Assembly: GCF_001613385.1 (NCBI RefSeq)
Contig: NZ_BDCG01000009.1
Coordinates: 124,001 to 188,000 of the forward strand
Reading direction: 5' to 3'
Origin: Nocardia flavorosea NBRC 108225
Lineage (GTDB): Bacteria > Actinomycetota > Actinomycetes > Mycobacteriales > Mycobacteriaceae
DNA length: 64,000 nt
The first letter of the stretch is position 1; each line of letters begins with the position of its first letter. Shown here one piece after another: positions 34,632 to 44,340 of the stretch. The notes under the pieces are model-generated. The model did not search any database, had not been told where the DNA came from, and saw nothing but the letters and a program-made list of their open reading frames with translations. Both the position numbers and the translations under genes were made by a program.

Positions 34632-34834
34632 CAGGCTCGGGGCACGGTCCGGCGCCATCGTGCCCGCCTGAACCGCGCCGGCCGCCATGCCCCCTAGCAG
34701 TTGATCGCCGAGTCGGCTGGTGACGCCGCGATCTGCCGGTCACTTCGCCTCGGCGAATACGGTGGTGGTGCCGGTGCCACCCGCTGCCCGGGCGCCCTGC
34801 AGGCGTGCTGGTCTGTACCCCGCGACCGGCACTG

Positions 34835-34850
34835 TACGTAGAAATACGTA
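34835..34850. promoter_or_regulatory. inverted repeat TACGTA-GAAA-TACGTA
   Basis: Two copies of the self-complementary hexamer TACGTA separated by four bases, 47 bp upstream of a predicted -10 element (34897-34902) and about 60 bp before the first gene of the membrane-protein/two-component group. Candidate regulator binding site, possibly for the response regulator encoded downstream. Confidence 0.45.
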
Positions 34851-34909
34851 ACCGGTTCGCGCGCACATGCCGATGTCCGGTCGAGAGGCTCACGCCTAGC
34901 GTCGCCGGT

Positions 34910-35422
34910 ATGCGAAAGGTTGCTTATTCGGCGGTCGGACCCGCCCTGTTCGCGGGCCTGGCTGTGCTCGCATTCGGCGGTATCGGGGTGGAGACGCTGA
35001 TCGTCTACCCGAATGTGTTCCACGACGTACCCGATTCGCTCGCCGAGGCGAGCGCATTCTTCGACGTGGTCGGCCCCGGGCATGTTCTCCCGCCGCTGGG
35101 TGCACTGACCGTCCTCGCGGCGTTGGTGGCCGTCGGTACAGCCTGGCGGGTGACCGCGGCCCGGGGATGGCTGGGCGCCGGGCTGCTCACCCTCGTCGGT
35201 GGCGAGTACTTGTTCTCAGTCCTGTATTTCTGGCCGCGCAACGAGATCATGTTCGACGAAGGCGCTGCGGTACACAGTGTGGAGTTTCTCCGGCAGACAG
35301 CCACCGAGTTCGAAACCGCGCACTGGTTCCGGCTGGCCGGCAGCGGCATCACGGCAGCTCTCGCGGTGATCGGCTTTCTTCGGGCCTACCGGGAGCATGT
35401 GCGACGGGAGGGGTCGGCATGA
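34910..35422 (+). CDS. four-helix membrane protein (DUF1772-like)
   Basis: A 170-residue integral membrane protein with four hydrophobic segments (around residues 8-30, 57-79, 86-106 and 143-160) and the loop YFWPRNEIMFDEG, reminiscent of DUF1772/anthrone-oxygenase-like proteins. The start ATG at 34910 has no ribosome-binding site; TAGCGT lies seven bases upstream, so it may be leaderless. Its stop overlaps the next gene (ATGA). Grouped with a two-component system, it may be part of the sensed or controlled membrane function. Function unknown. Confidence 0.75.
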   Translation: MRKVAYSAVGPALFAGLAVLAFGGIGVETLIVYPNVFHDVPDSLAEASAFFDVVGPGHVLPPLGALTVLAALVAVGTAWRVTAARGWLGAGLLTLVGGEYLFSVLYFWPRNEIMFDEGAAVHSVEFLRQTATEFETAHWFRLAGSGITAALAVIGFLRAYREHVRREGSA

Positions 35423-35880
35423 TGCGCCGGCCTGTCATCGGTATGCACCCCTGGATCGTCGTCGCGCTCGCCGGGCTCGGTGTTCCGCGGGTGGTGGCAC
35501 ACGATCTCGGCCTCGCCGGGCCCGTCGCGAACTCGGTACTGGTCTTTGTCCCGCTCGCCATATGGGTCGGCTGGGTGTTGTGGCGCCGAGTCCCCCCACT
35601 GCCTGCCCTGGTAGTGGTCGGTGTCGTCTACGGCATTCTGCTGGCGATCACCCATCAACTTCTTTGGCTGGATGCATTCGACAGTGCCCCACCGGAACTC
35701 GGCGGAAACCTCGCCGGGTATTTCTCCCCCACGGCAGAGCAGGTCATCGTGCGGCTGGCATCGGCGGGCAGCAGCATTGTCACGGGCGTGCTTCTGGGGA
35801 CGGTCACCGGAATCGTGGCCTGGGTGCTCGCCCGGATCGCCGGACGCACCGATCGGAATGCGGACGATACCCGGCGGTGA
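35419..35880 (+). CDS. small membrane protein of unknown function
   Basis: A 153-residue protein with about four membrane segments (WIVVALAGLGVPRVVAHDLG, SVLVFVPLAIWVGWVLW, ALVVVGVVYGILLAIT, IVTGVLLGTVTGIVAWVLA). The ATG at 35419 has GGGAGGGG six bases before it and overlaps the stop of the preceding gene. No family is recognised with certainty. It is followed 66 bp later by the sensor kinase gene, so the four genes may form one operon. Confidence 0.7.
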   Translation: MMRRPVIGMHPWIVVALAGLGVPRVVAHDLGLAGPVANSVLVFVPLAIWVGWVLWRRVPPLPALVVVGVVYGILLAITHQLLWLDAFDSAPPELGGNLAGYFSPTAEQVIVRLASAGSSIVTGVLLGTVTGIVAWVLARIAGRTDRNADDTRR

Positions 35881-35946
35881 GCCGGACACTGTATCGGCGA
35901 CGCCTCGACGCCTGCGCGGACCGAGCCGGCCCGGAAGGAGAGCACG

Positions 35947-37212
35947 GTGAACCGAGCCGGTGATCCGGAGGCCGCCGTATTGCGGACCGCCGCCATTCGC
36001 GACGCTGTGCGGATGCGCTCGACGTCATCGGCCACCCAGTCCACGCCGCCCCGGGGGCAGGGTTCTCCCGGCGACCGGTCCGCGAAGCTGGTCGATATCG
36101 TTCTGGCGATGGCTGTGCTGGTCGCGGTCGGCGCAGCGATCTCCGCCGACGTCGGCGGCCCCGGGGCGGTACCCGTGCCGGCGTACCTGTTCGGTGTGTT
36201 GTTCAGTGCCCTGATCCTTGCGCGGCGACGTAGGCCGGTAGCCGTCCTGGTGGTCTCTGCGATCGCACTGGTGGGTTACTACATGCTCGGCTACCCGCCG
36301 ATCGGGCTGGCCCTTCCACTCGCCGCCGCACTGTTCTCCGCGGCCGAGTGTGGACGGCTGTATTGGGCGGCAGTTACCGCGACCGCGCTGCTCTTCCTCT
36401 CCACGGCCGTTCGTCTTCACCATGGTGACGATCCCGGCTTCGTCCTCGGCATCGAGTTGCCCGCCTCGGCCGCGTTGATGGCGGCGGTTATCGCGCTGGG
36501 CGACAGTATCCGGTCACGCCGCGGCTGGCGTGCCGAATTGGTCAAACAGGCCGCGGCTGCCGCTGCGGAGCGAGAGCAGGAAGCGCGAAGACGGATCGCG
36601 CAGGAGCGGGTGCGGATCGCCCGCGACCTGCACGACCTGCTCGCGCATACTGTGTCGGTGATCGGCCTGCACACCGACGTGGCCCGGGAAGCGCTGCGTA
36701 CGGATCCCGCGACCGCCGAGAACTCGCTGGCGGCGGTGCGCGCCGCGTGCCGGACCGCGGGCCGCGAATTGCGCGCGACGCTGGATGCCCTCCGTGAACC
36801 CGGTAACGACCCGGGGCGTCCGCTGTCTCCGGCTTCGGCACGCCTGACCGAGCTCGTCGCCGCTACCGGCTCCACCGGGCTCACCGTGGAACTCCAGGGC
36901 GCGGAATCGGCCGACCGATTGCCGGCAGTTGCCGGTGACACGATCTTCCGGCTGGTCCAGGAATCACTGAGCAACGTGCTCCGGCACGCTGCGGCCCGAC
37001 ACGCCACAATCGAACTGCGACAGGAGCGCGAGAGCATTCTGGTGCGCGTGACCGATGACGGCCGGGGCGGTACCGGCCGGCCCGGCACGGGCTGGGGCAT
37101 CATCGGAATGCGTGAACGAATCGCCCTACTGGGCGGCACCCTGCGGGCGGAACCGATACATGGAGTTGGATTCGTGGTCGAAGCACGGCTACCCGTACGG
37201 GATTCGGCATGA
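35947..37212 (+). CDS. two-component sensor histidine kinase (NarL/DesK type)
   Basis: A 421-residue membrane histidine kinase. About five to six membrane segments occupy residues 47-185, followed by a coiled coil (KQAAAAAAEREQEARRRIAQ), the HisKA_3 dimerisation domain with phosphoacceptor His229 (RIARDLHDLLAHTVSVIG) and a C-terminal HATPase_c domain (RLVQESLSNVLRHAAARHA, DDGRGG, GWGIIGMRERI). The GTG at 35947 follows AAGGAG. Its stop overlaps the response-regulator gene (ATGA). The input signal is unknown; the two small membrane proteins upstream are candidates for partners. Confidence 0.93.
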   Translation: MNRAGDPEAAVLRTAAIRDAVRMRSTSSATQSTPPRGQGSPGDRSAKLVDIVLAMAVLVAVGAAISADVGGPGAVPVPAYLFGVLFSALILARRRRPVAVLVVSAIALVGYYMLGYPPIGLALPLAAALFSAAECGRLYWAAVTATALLFLSTAVRLHHGDDPGFVLGIELPASAALMAAVIALGDSIRSRRGWRAELVKQAAAAAAEREQEARRRIAQERVRIARDLHDLLAHTVSVIGLHTDVAREALRTDPATAENSLAAVRAACRTAGRELRATLDALREPGNDPGRPLSPASARLTELVAATGSTGLTVELQGAESADRLPAVAGDTIFRLVQESLSNVLRHAAARHATIELRQERESILVRVTDDGRGGTGRPGTGWGIIGMRERIALLGGTLRAEPIHGVGFVVEARLPVRDSA

Positions 37213-37889
37213 TCCGCGTCGCAGTGGTCGACGATCAGTACTTGATCCGAGAAGGCCTGTGCGCATTGTTGCAACGCGCCACCGATATCGAGGTCGCCGG
37301 CCTCGCCGGTACCGGCGAGGAAGGGGTTGCGCTCGTGTCCCGTACCCGCCCCGATGTGGTGCTCATGGACATCCGGATGCCAGGTGGCGATGGTCTCGAC
37401 GCGACCCGGCGGATCGTCGCCGACCCCGGACTGCGACACGTCCAGGTCATCGTCCTCACCACGTTCGATACCGACGACAATATCCTCGAGGCGATGCGGG
37501 CCGGCGCAGCCGGATTCCTGTTGAAGGATATCGATCCCGAGGAGCTGCGAACAGCCGTGCGAACGGTCGCCGCCGGGGAGGCGCTGCTCGCGCCTGCTGT
37601 CACCCGCCGGGTGATGCGGGCGGCAGCGCAGGCCGCCGGGCCGAGCATGCACGCAGCGGAGCTGCTCGAGCGACTGACTCCGCGTGAGCGTGAGGTCCTG
37701 CTCGCTGTGGGGACGGGCCGCTCCAACATCGAGATCGGTGCCGCCCTGCATATGAGCCCAGCGACGGCCCGTACCCATATCGGCCGATTACTGGACAAAC
37801 TGGAGGCGCGCGGCCGCGCCGAACTGGTGGCGATCGCCTATGAGACCGGCCTCATCGTGCCCGGTCGCCGATCGATCTCAGGCAGCTGA
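37209..37889 (+). CDS. NarL/LuxR-family response regulator
   Basis: A 226-residue DNA-binding response regulator paired with the upstream kinase. The receiver domain has the acidic pair Asp8-Asp9, phosphoacceptor Asp54 (VVLMDIRMPGGDG), the conserved Thr (VLTTFD) and Lys (FLLKDID). The LuxR-type helix-turn-helix lies at about residues 155-215 (LTPREREVLLAVGTGRSNIEIG, SPATARTHIGRLLDKL). The 3' end overlaps the convergent membrane-protein gene by 12 bp. Confidence 0.95.
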   Translation: MIRVAVVDDQYLIREGLCALLQRATDIEVAGLAGTGEEGVALVSRTRPDVVLMDIRMPGGDGLDATRRIVADPGLRHVQVIVLTTFDTDDNILEAMRAGAAGFLLKDIDPEELRTAVRTVAAGEALLAPAVTRRVMRAAAQAAGPSMHAAELLERLTPREREVLLAVGTGRSNIEIGAALHMSPATARTHIGRLLDKLEARGRAELVAIAYETGLIVPGRRSISGS

Positions 37890-38363
37890 ACCGGCCGGCC
37901 GGAATCCGGCGGTTCCGGTTGTCCGGCTCTGTTCCCGGCGCGCCAGCCGCCGGCCTACAGCTACGCCGATGAGGGCCGGGACGAAGATCAGCAGCACGAT
38001 GAACGCGGACGCGGCGGTCGCCTCGAAGAGCAGCCCGGCATCGCCCAGGTCGACCCGCGGAATGAAATCCAGCAGCCAGGACACGAGGCCACAGCCGATA
38101 CCGCCGGCCACCGCGGCCTGCAGCCACAGAATCGTCAGGTCGGCGCCGCGTTCCGGATTGGGGTTGGCCCGCCGGTCCGCCCGGCCGTCCACCAGACCCC
38201 ACGCGACCGCGGCACCGATCAACACCACCAGGCAGAGCAGTCGCAGCCACACCCCGAAGGTCGGGACGAACCCCATCGCGAATCCGAGGAGTACTCGCAG
38301 CACGACGGCCAGCCCACCGAGCGCCAGTGCCCGCAACAACCACGCAGTCATGCCGATCACCAT
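37878..38363 (-). CDS. four-TM membrane protein (B-4DMT-like)
   Basis: A 161-residue protein with four hydrophobic segments (WLLRALALGGLAVVLRVLLGF, WLRLLCLVVLIGAAVAWGLV, LWLQAAVAGGIGCGLVSWLL, ASAFIVLLIFVPALIGVAVG) and a short charged loop between helices 2 and 3. The pattern resembles the B-4DMT family found beside aroE in Mycobacteriales. Starts at 38363 or 38351 are possible; the former follows a GAAGGGGG run. A TnnAACnnGTTnnA sequence lies just upstream. It is tail-to-tail with the response regulator. Confidence 0.75.
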   Translation of the reverse strand: MVIGMTAWLLRALALGGLAVVLRVLLGFAMGFVPTFGVWLRLLCLVVLIGAAVAWGLVDGRADRRANPNPERGADLTILWLQAAVAGGIGCGLVSWLLDFIPRVDLGDAGLLFEATAASAFIVLLIFVPALIGVAVGRRLARREQSRTTGTAGFRPAGSAA

Positions 38364-38383
38364 AACCCCCTTCGGCGCAAAGC

Positions 38384-38397
38384 TAGAACCGGTTACA
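38384..38397. promoter_or_regulatory. KstR-type motif upstream of the B-4DMT-like gene
   Basis: TAGAACCGGTTACA fits the loose consensus TnnAACnnGTTnnA, with a perfect AACCGGTT core. It lies 21 bp before the start at 38363. As a single, less symmetrical copy it is weaker than the pair at 53548-53578 and may be chance. Confidence 0.3.
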
Positions 38398-38431
38398 GAA
38401 TATCGGTGGCAAACGGTGGCTCGCCGGGCGA

Positions 38432-39331
38432 TCAGTCCAGGTCGGACATTGCCGCTGCCATCGCTGCCCGCGGGGCCGGTTCTCCGGTGAACTGCTCGAC
38501 CTGCCCGTAGGCCTGTTCGAGCAGCATCTGCAGACCGCCGATCACGGTGTGACCGGCCGCCGCCACCGCCTCCGCAAGAGGGGTCGGCCAAGGGCTGTAC
38601 AGGGCGTCCAGTACCACGGGAGCCGCTGCCACGGAGTCGGCGATACCGGCAGCCGCCTGATACGGGACAGTGCTGACCACCGCCCCGGCCGCCGCGCAGC
38701 GCCGGGCCAGCTCGGGCGCATCATCGAAACCGATCACCTCGGTTGCCGCGCCGAGTTGCGCGGCGAGTTCGCGCGCACCGGCAGCCCGGCCCGCGTCGCG
38801 CGCCACGATGGTCACCCGCCGGGCGCCGAGTCCGGTGAGCGCCAGCAGCGCCGGACGGGCGGTCCCGCCTGCGCCGAGTACGACCGCTTCGGACAACCCG
38901 GTCACACCGCCGCCCCGCAACGCGCCCAGCACACCGTCCACATCGGTGCAGTCCGCCCGCCAGCCGGACTCGGTCCGGACCAGGGTGTTGGCCGATCCGA
39001 CGAGCACCGCTCGTTCGGTGCGTTCGTCCGCGTAGGCCAACGCGGCTTCCTTGCCCGGCATGGTCACCGACAGACCGACCCATTCCGGGCCCAGTCCGTC
39101 CACCAGCCGTGGCAGGCCCGCAGCAGTGCATTCGATCCGGTCGTAGGTCCAGTCCAGGCCGAGCGCCCGATAAGCAGCCAGATGAAGCTGCGGCGAGCGG
39201 GAATGGGTGATGGGACTGCCCAGTACGGCCGCCCGCCGCGATCCGGCGGCCGATGACGCTCCCGCCGGTCCGGAACGCTGCGCAGGACCGGAATTCACCG
39301 TCGAGTTATCGGCACCCGATTCAGCGCCCAC
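38432..39331 (-). CDS. aroE: shikimate dehydrogenase
   Basis: Reduces 3-dehydroshikimate to shikimate with NADPH. Motifs: AVLGSPITHSRSPQLHLAAYRALGL at the N-terminus (substrate serines), SVTMPGK with the catalytic lysine, ANTLV, CTDVDG and the NADP-binding GAGGTARPALLAL. The GTG at 39331 overlaps the mltG coding end; about 25 residues before the conserved start are low-complexity and a later GTG (39298) is also possible. The actinobacterial order is ruvX-mltG-aroE, as here. The glycine-rich loop is GAGGTAR, the usual form. Confidence 0.94.
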   Translation of the reverse strand: MGAESGADNSTVNSGPAQRSGPAGASSAAGSRRAAVLGSPITHSRSPQLHLAAYRALGLDWTYDRIECTAAGLPRLVDGLGPEWVGLSVTMPGKEAALAYADERTERAVLVGSANTLVRTESGWRADCTDVDGVLGALRGGGVTGLSEAVVLGAGGTARPALLALTGLGARRVTIVARDAGRAAGARELAAQLGAATEVIGFDDAPELARRCAAAGAVVSTVPYQAAAGIADSVAAAPVVLDALYSPWPTPLAEAVAAAGHTVIGGLQMLLEQAYGQVEQFTGEPAPRAAMAAAMSDLD

Positions 39332-40805
39332 TGTCGAGAATCCCGCTTTCCAGTGCCAGTTCGATATTCTCCAGATGCTCGCCATAGCTCTCGGTGAACA
39401 AGGTCGTGCCTTCTTTGTCCACCGTGACGAAGTACAGCCAATCACCGGGTTCGGGTTTCTCCATCGCCTCCAGCGCGCCGATGGAGGGAGCGGCGATGGG
39501 CGTGGCCGGCAGCCCGGCCATGGCATAGGTGTTCCACGGGGTGGTCTGCGCGCGATCGGCGTCGGTCGTAGCGACCTCGGTCTTGTCGAGCGCGTAGTTG
39601 ACCGTGGAATCGAACTGCAAGGGCTGGCCGATCTCCAGCCGGTTGACGATCACCCGGGCCACTTTGCTCATATCCTGAGGCAGCGCTTCGCGTTCCACCA
39701 GGGAAGCGCCGATCAGCGTTTCGTAGGGGCTCAACCCGTTGGCGGCCCCGGATTCGAGCACCCCGGTCTCCTCGTAGCGCGCGGCACTTTCGCTGACCAG
39801 TTTCCGGAGGATCTCCTGGGCGGAACTGTTGGGGTCGAAATCCCAGCTGCCGGCGGCGATCAGGCCCTCGAGCTGCCGCCGCCGGTCGGGTACCTGCCGG
39901 ACGGCGTCCATCGCCCATTCCGGCACTCCGAGCGCGGCCAGATCGGCACCGGCACCGGCCTCTTCCAGTTGTTCGTAGGTGACGCACCGGCGTTCGGTGT
40001 CGGCGCCGACACAACTGGCGGCGGCGATCTTGGTATAGATCCCCTCCTTACGGGCACCGGTGTTCACATCGTGCTGATCGTGTAACTGCCGGCCCTCGGA
40101 GATGACCAGATTGCCCACGCGGGCTTCCGGAGATACCAGCGCCGCGACGGCGTCGCGGCCCGGACTCCGTTCGGGAATGGCGTAGTACCCGGGCTGTACA
40201 GAACTCATCCCCGCGTTCTGTACCGCCGCCTCGTAGAACGCGGCCGAACTGGCCACCACACCGGCTTCTTTCATCGCCGTGGCTATCTCGGTGGCCGTAT
40301 CACCGGACGCCACATGGACGATCACCGGTGCGCCACCCGGGCCGGCGAAATCTTCCGCCGGGGTGTAGCGATTGACGAGTTTGTACACACCGGCGCCGAG
40401 GATCAGGACGAGGACCACCGCACCGGCCACCCAGAGCAGCTTCCGGCGGCCACCGTCCTGTTGCTCTCGGGCCCGGCGGGCTGCCGCCCGGCCCCCGCGG
40501 CGAGGCGCCGGCCGGGCACCGGCCCGGCTGCGCGACCGCGACCGCGGCTCGGGCTCGGCGTCGTCGTAATCGTCCTCGTCGTCGATGTATTCGTCCTCGT
40601 CGACGTAACGGGGAATGACCGCGGTGTCGTCGTCCTCGTAGGGATCCCAGCCGGTATCCGGCTCAGCGTCCCGTCCGGGATCGTCGGCTACCGGCGTGGC
40701 GGCCGACCGGCGGGATCGCTCCCAGGCCTTGTCGTCGCGGCGGTATCGCCGCTCGGCCTCACGCTGCCGGAATCGCGCCTCCGCCTGCGCCCACCGATCC
40801 GTCAT
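39321..40805 (-). CDS. mltG: endolytic murein transglycosylase MltG
   Basis: Membrane-anchored enzyme that cuts nascent peptidoglycan strands and sets glycan length. The 494-residue protein begins with about 120 charged, disordered cytoplasmic residues (acidic runs [14 protein letters not shown], then an Arg-rich block). One transmembrane helix follows ([23 protein letters not shown]), then a LysM-like segment and the catalytic YceG domain with the key glutamate in [13 protein letters not shown] and the late [19 protein letters not shown] motif. The long N-terminal tail is typical of actinobacteria and may contact division or elongation proteins. Start and stop overlap ruvX and aroE. Confidence 0.96.
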   Translation of the reverse strand: MTDRWAQAEARFRQREAERRYRRDDKAWERSRRSAATPVADDPGRDAEPDTGWDPYEDDDTAVIPRYVDEDEYIDDEDDYDDAEPEPRSRSRSRAGARPAPRRGGRAAARRAREQQDGGRRKLLWVAGAVVLVLILGAGVYKLVNRYTPAEDFAGPGGAPVIVHVASGDTATEIATAMKEAGVVASSAAFYEAAVQNAGMSSVQPGYYAIPERSPGRDAVAALVSPEARVGNLVISEGRQLHDQHDVNTGARKEGIYTKIAAASCVGADTERRCVTYEQLEEAGAGADLAALGVPEWAMDAVRQVPDRRRQLEGLIAAGSWDFDPNSSAQEILRKLVSESAARYEETGVLESGAANGLSPYETLIGASLVEREALPQDMSKVARVIVNRLEIGQPLQFDSTVNYALDKTEVATTDADRAQTTPWNTYAMAGLPATPIAAPSIGALEAMEKPEPGDWLYFVTVDKEGTTLFTESYGEHLENIELALESGILDSGR

Positions 40806-41407
40806 TCATCGTCTCCGAACAACGCGGTCCGTTCCGCGTCCTCGGCCGACCTCATCATCGAACTCCGTTCGTCCAACCAGCTCTGCAGGATCGAAACAGC
40901 AGCCGCCTGGTCGATCACCTGCCGCTGTCCACGTGCTCGGACACCGCTGTCCCGCAGAGCGCGTGCAGCAGACACCGTAGTCAAACGTTCGTCGGAAAGG
41001 CGGATCGGCACTTCGGGCAGCGAGTCGCGCAACTTTCCGGCGAACTCTACCGCCAGCCGGGCCGCGGTCCCACTGTCGCCGCGCAAGGTGCGCGGCAGCC
41101 CGACGATGATCTCCACCGCCTCGTATTCCGCCGCGATCGCGGCGATCCGCGCGATATCCGCACCGGCGGCCACCTTTCCGCCCGCACCGCGCGCGGTGGA
41201 ACCGCCGGATGTGCGTCCGGACCGGCGGCCCGGTGAACCCGCTCGGGGCACGGTCTCCACCGGGGTGGCCAGAACACCGTCGGGGTCGCTGGCCGCCACG
41301 CCGATCCGGACACTGCCCACGTCGATGCCCAGTCGCCGGCCGCGGCCGGGATCGGAACCGGGGTGTGGCCGGTCGACCGGGGTACCGGCGCCGGAACCAG
41401 CCGCCAT
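40802..41407 (-). CDS. ruvX: Holliday junction resolvase-like protein RuvX (YqgF)
   Basis: RNase H-fold nuclease implicated in rRNA processing and possibly Holliday-junction resolution. The 201-residue protein has the first catalytic Asp in [17 protein letters not shown] (from about residue 25), the strand [14 protein letters not shown] and [16 protein letters not shown], then [15 protein letters not shown] with the last acidic site. About 30 low-complexity residues sit between beta strands (around residues 55-80), an insert relative to E. coli YqgF. It overlaps both alaS (1 base) and mltG. Confidence 0.94.
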   Translation of the reverse strand: MAAGSGAGTPVDRPHPGSDPGRGRRLGIDVGSVRIGVAASDPDGVLATPVETVPRAGSPGRRSGRTSGGSTARGAGGKVAAGADIARIAAIAAEYEAVEIIVGLPRTLRGDSGTAARLAVEFAGKLRDSLPEVPIRLSDERLTTVSAARALRDSGVRARGQRQVIDQAAAVSILQSWLDERSSMMRSAEDAERTALFGDDE

Positions 41408-44085
41408 CAGCGGGCGTGTGCGCCGATATGATCCCGGACCGCCGCCAGGCCCGCCTCGATACCCGACGGGTCCGAACCCGCCCCCTGGGCCATCTCCGGC
41501 TTACCACCCCCGCGGCCGGAGATGCTCGGGCCGAAGACACCGACCAGCGCACCGGCGGCGACACCCAGTTCCTGGGCCGCCTTGTTCACCGTGACGACGA
41601 ACGGCACCTTTCCCTCGTTATTTCCGAGCAACACCACGACGGCGGGCGTGGAGCCCAGCCGGCCGCGGATATCGGTGGCGAGGGTGCGCAAATCACCGGC
41701 TGCCACGCCTTCCGGAGCGGCGGCGGCCACCAGCAGTACATCACCGATTCGCTGCGCCGCATCGGCATAGGAACCGGCCGAGGACAGCACGGCGGCGACT
41801 TTGGTCCGTTCGAGTTCCTTCTCGGCGACCTTCAGCCGGTCCACGAGCTGTTCCACCCGCCCCGGAACTTCGTCGGAGGGCACCTTCAGCATGGCTGCGA
41901 CACCGGCCAGCAGCGCCCGCTCCTTCGCCAGATGCCGGTAGGAATCCAGCCCCACGAACGCCTCCACGCGACGCACCCCCGAACCGACCGACGATTCCCC
42001 GAGCAGGGTGATCGGGCCGATCTGCGAGGAATGCCCTACGTGGGTGCCACCGCACAGCTCCATGGAGAACGGTCCGCCCATCTCCACCACTCGCACGCGG
42101 TCACCGTAGTTCTCGCCGAACAAGGCCAGCGCCCCCATTTCGCGAGCCTTGGGCAGATCGGTGACGAAGGTGTTCACCGGGTAGTCGGCGCCGACACCGT
42201 CGTTGGACACCGCTTCGATATCGGCCTTCTGCTGTTCGGAGAGCTGGCCCTGCCAGTTGAAATCGAAGCGCAGATACCCGGGCTTGTTCATCGAACCGGC
42301 CTGTACCGCGTTGGGGCCGAGGACCTGCCGCAGCGCGGCATGCACCATATGGGTGCCGGAATGGCCCTGGGTGGCGCCGCGCCGCCAGGCGGGATCGACC
42401 TGGGCGAGCACCACATCACCCTCGGTGATCTGCCCCTGGTCGACCGTGCACCGGTGCACCCAGAGCTTCTTCGCGATCTTCTGCACATCGTTGACGATGA
42501 GTTTGGTGCCCGCGGCGGTGATCGTGCCGCGATCGGCGATCTGACCGCCCGATTCGGCGTAGAGCGGGCTGCGGTCCAGGATCACCTCGATATCGGTACC
42601 GGCGACCGCGGTAGGTACCCGGACCCCGTCGCCGATGAGCGCGAGCACCCGGGCCTCGGAGGTCAGCTCGTCGAATCCGGTGAACTCCGTATCGCCTCGA
42701 TCGACCAGTTCCTTGTAGACGGACAGGTCGGCGTGGGCGTGCTTACGAGCGTGCGCGTCTTCCTTGGCCCGCTGCCGCTGTTCGGCCATCAGCGATCGGA
42801 AACCCGCCTCGTCGACGGACAAACCGGCTTCGGACGCCATCTCGAGCGTCAGGTCGATGGGGAAACCGTAGGTGTCGTGCAGAGTGAAGGCGTCGGCTCC
42901 GGAGATCCTGCCGGTCTTACCGGACGGGGTGGCCGCCTTGACTTCCTCGACGGTTTCGTCGAACAGCCGCGATCCGGTGGCCAGTGTCTTACGGAAGGCC
43001 GTCTCCTCCCCGACCGCGACCGTTTCGATCCGCGCGAAATCAGTGGACAGTTCGGGATAGGACGGCGCCATCAGCTCGCTCACGACCCGCATGAACTGGC
43101 TCATCACCGGTTGTTCGGCACCGAGCAGCCGGGCCGAGCGCACGATCCGGCGCAGCAGCCGCCGCAGCACGTAACCGCGCCCGTCGTTGCCCGGGTTGAC
43201 GCCGTCGGCGATCAGCATCGCGGACGTACGCGCATGATCGGCGATCACCCGGAAACGCACATCGTCGGCGTGTTCGACACCGTAGGACCGGCCGGTGAGT
43301 TCCTCGGCCCTGTCGATGATGGGGCGCAGCAGATCGGTTTCGTAGACATTGTCGACACCCTGGAGCAGCAACGCGATGCGCTCGATACCCATCCCGGTGT
43401 CGATATTCTTCTTCGGCAGCACACCGATCGGCGGATGCCCGAGTTTGGGACTGTCCTCACCGCGGATGTCCTGCATGAAGACCAGGTTCCAGATCTCGAG
43501 GTAGCGGTCCTCGTCGGCCACCGGCCCGCCGTCGCGCCCGTATTCCGGGCCGCGGTCGTAGTAGATCTCGGAGCAGGGCCCGCCGGGACCTGGCACGCCC
43601 ATATCCCAATAGTTGTCCTTACCGTCGCGGAACTGGATCCGCTCATCGGGGATACCGGCCACCTTGCGCCAGAGTTCGGCGGCCTCCGGGTCGGCCTCGT
43701 AGGCGGTGACCCAGATACGCCCGGGATCGAACCCGTAGCCACCGTCCTCCTGGGACCTGGTGATCAGTTCCCAGGCGAAGCGGATCGCGTCTTCTTTGAA
43801 GTAATCCCCGAAGGAGAAATTACCCGCCATCTGGAAGAAGGTGTTGTGCCGTGTGGTGACGCCGACTTCCTCGATATCACCGGTGCGCACGCATTTCTGC
43901 ACACTGGTCGCGCGTGGATACGGCGGCGTCTGCTGACCGAGGAAATACGGTTTGAACTGCACCATGCCCGCGTTCACGAACAGCAGGTTCGGGTCGTCGA
44001 GAATCAGCGATGCACTGGGCACCTCCGTATGCCCGGCACGAACGAAATGGTCCAGGAATCGCCGTCTGATCTCGTGGGTCTGCAC
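41407..44085 (-). CDS. alaS: alanyl-tRNA synthetase
   Basis: Charges tRNA(Ala) and edits mischarged Ser/Gly. The 892-residue protein has the class II catalytic domain ([46 protein letters not shown]), the tRNA-recognition domain, and the editing domain with zinc ligands [12 protein letters not shown] and CGGTHVGH. The C-Ala domain ends in a Gly-rich segment ([19 protein letters not shown]). The GTG start at 44085 has no strong ribosome-binding site. The stop shares a base with the ruvX start. Complete and ordinary. Confidence 0.98.
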   Translation of the reverse strand: MQTHEIRRRFLDHFVRAGHTEVPSASLILDDPNLLFVNAGMVQFKPYFLGQQTPPYPRATSVQKCVRTGDIEEVGVTTRHNTFFQMAGNFSFGDYFKEDAIRFAWELITRSQEDGGYGFDPGRIWVTAYEADPEAAELWRKVAGIPDERIQFRDGKDNYWDMGVPGPGGPCSEIYYDRGPEYGRDGGPVADEDRYLEIWNLVFMQDIRGEDSPKLGHPPIGVLPKKNIDTGMGIERIALLLQGVDNVYETDLLRPIIDRAEELTGRSYGVEHADDVRFRVIADHARTSAMLIADGVNPGNDGRGYVLRRLLRRIVRSARLLGAEQPVMSQFMRVVSELMAPSYPELSTDFARIETVAVGEETAFRKTLATGSRLFDETVEEVKAATPSGKTGRISGADAFTLHDTYGFPIDLTLEMASEAGLSVDEAGFRSLMAEQRQRAKEDAHARKHAHADLSVYKELVDRGDTEFTGFDELTSEARVLALIGDGVRVPTAVAGTDIEVILDRSPLYAESGGQIADRGTITAAGTKLIVNDVQKIAKKLWVHRCTVDQGQITEGDVVLAQVDPAWRRGATQGHSGTHMVHAALRQVLGPNAVQAGSMNKPGYLRFDFNWQGQLSEQQKADIEAVSNDGVGADYPVNTFVTDLPKAREMGALALFGENYGDRVRVVEMGGPFSMELCGGTHVGHSSQIGPITLLGESSVGSGVRRVEAFVGLDSYRHLAKERALLAGVAAMLKVPSDEVPGRVEQLVDRLKVAEKELERTKVAAVLSSAGSYADAAQRIGDVLLVAAAAPEGVAAGDLRTLATDIRGRLGSTPAVVVLLGNNEGKVPFVVTVNKAAQELGVAAGALVGVFGPSISGRGGGKPEMAQGAGSDPSGIEAGLAAVRDHIGAHAR

Positions 44086-44340
44086 AGATACTCAGCCTAC
44101 CGGGGCGGTGCACGTGAATTATCACCGAGCCGGGTAAGGCATACCACCCCCGGTCGTTGCGCCCCCGCGCGCCGGCACCCATGGGCTCCGGCACAGCACC
44201 AGCAGACACGGATGGCGCCGGTAGTGTCCGGGCCGCTTTCCGGCGGTGGGTACGCAGCAGTGGAAGCCTGGGGGCCGGGCGGCGATATGTCTCCGGCCCG
44301 GCGCACCGTCCGCGCGTACCTTTGCCCGGCTACGGCTCGG
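44086..44340. other. gap between rarA and alaS
   Basis: No gene is seen in these 255 bp. The alaS promoter is expected near 44086-44150 on the minus strand; TAGGCT at about eight bases before the alaS GTG could be a -10 element of a nearly leaderless message. In M. tuberculosis small genes lie between the equivalents; they are absent here. Confidence 0.4.
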
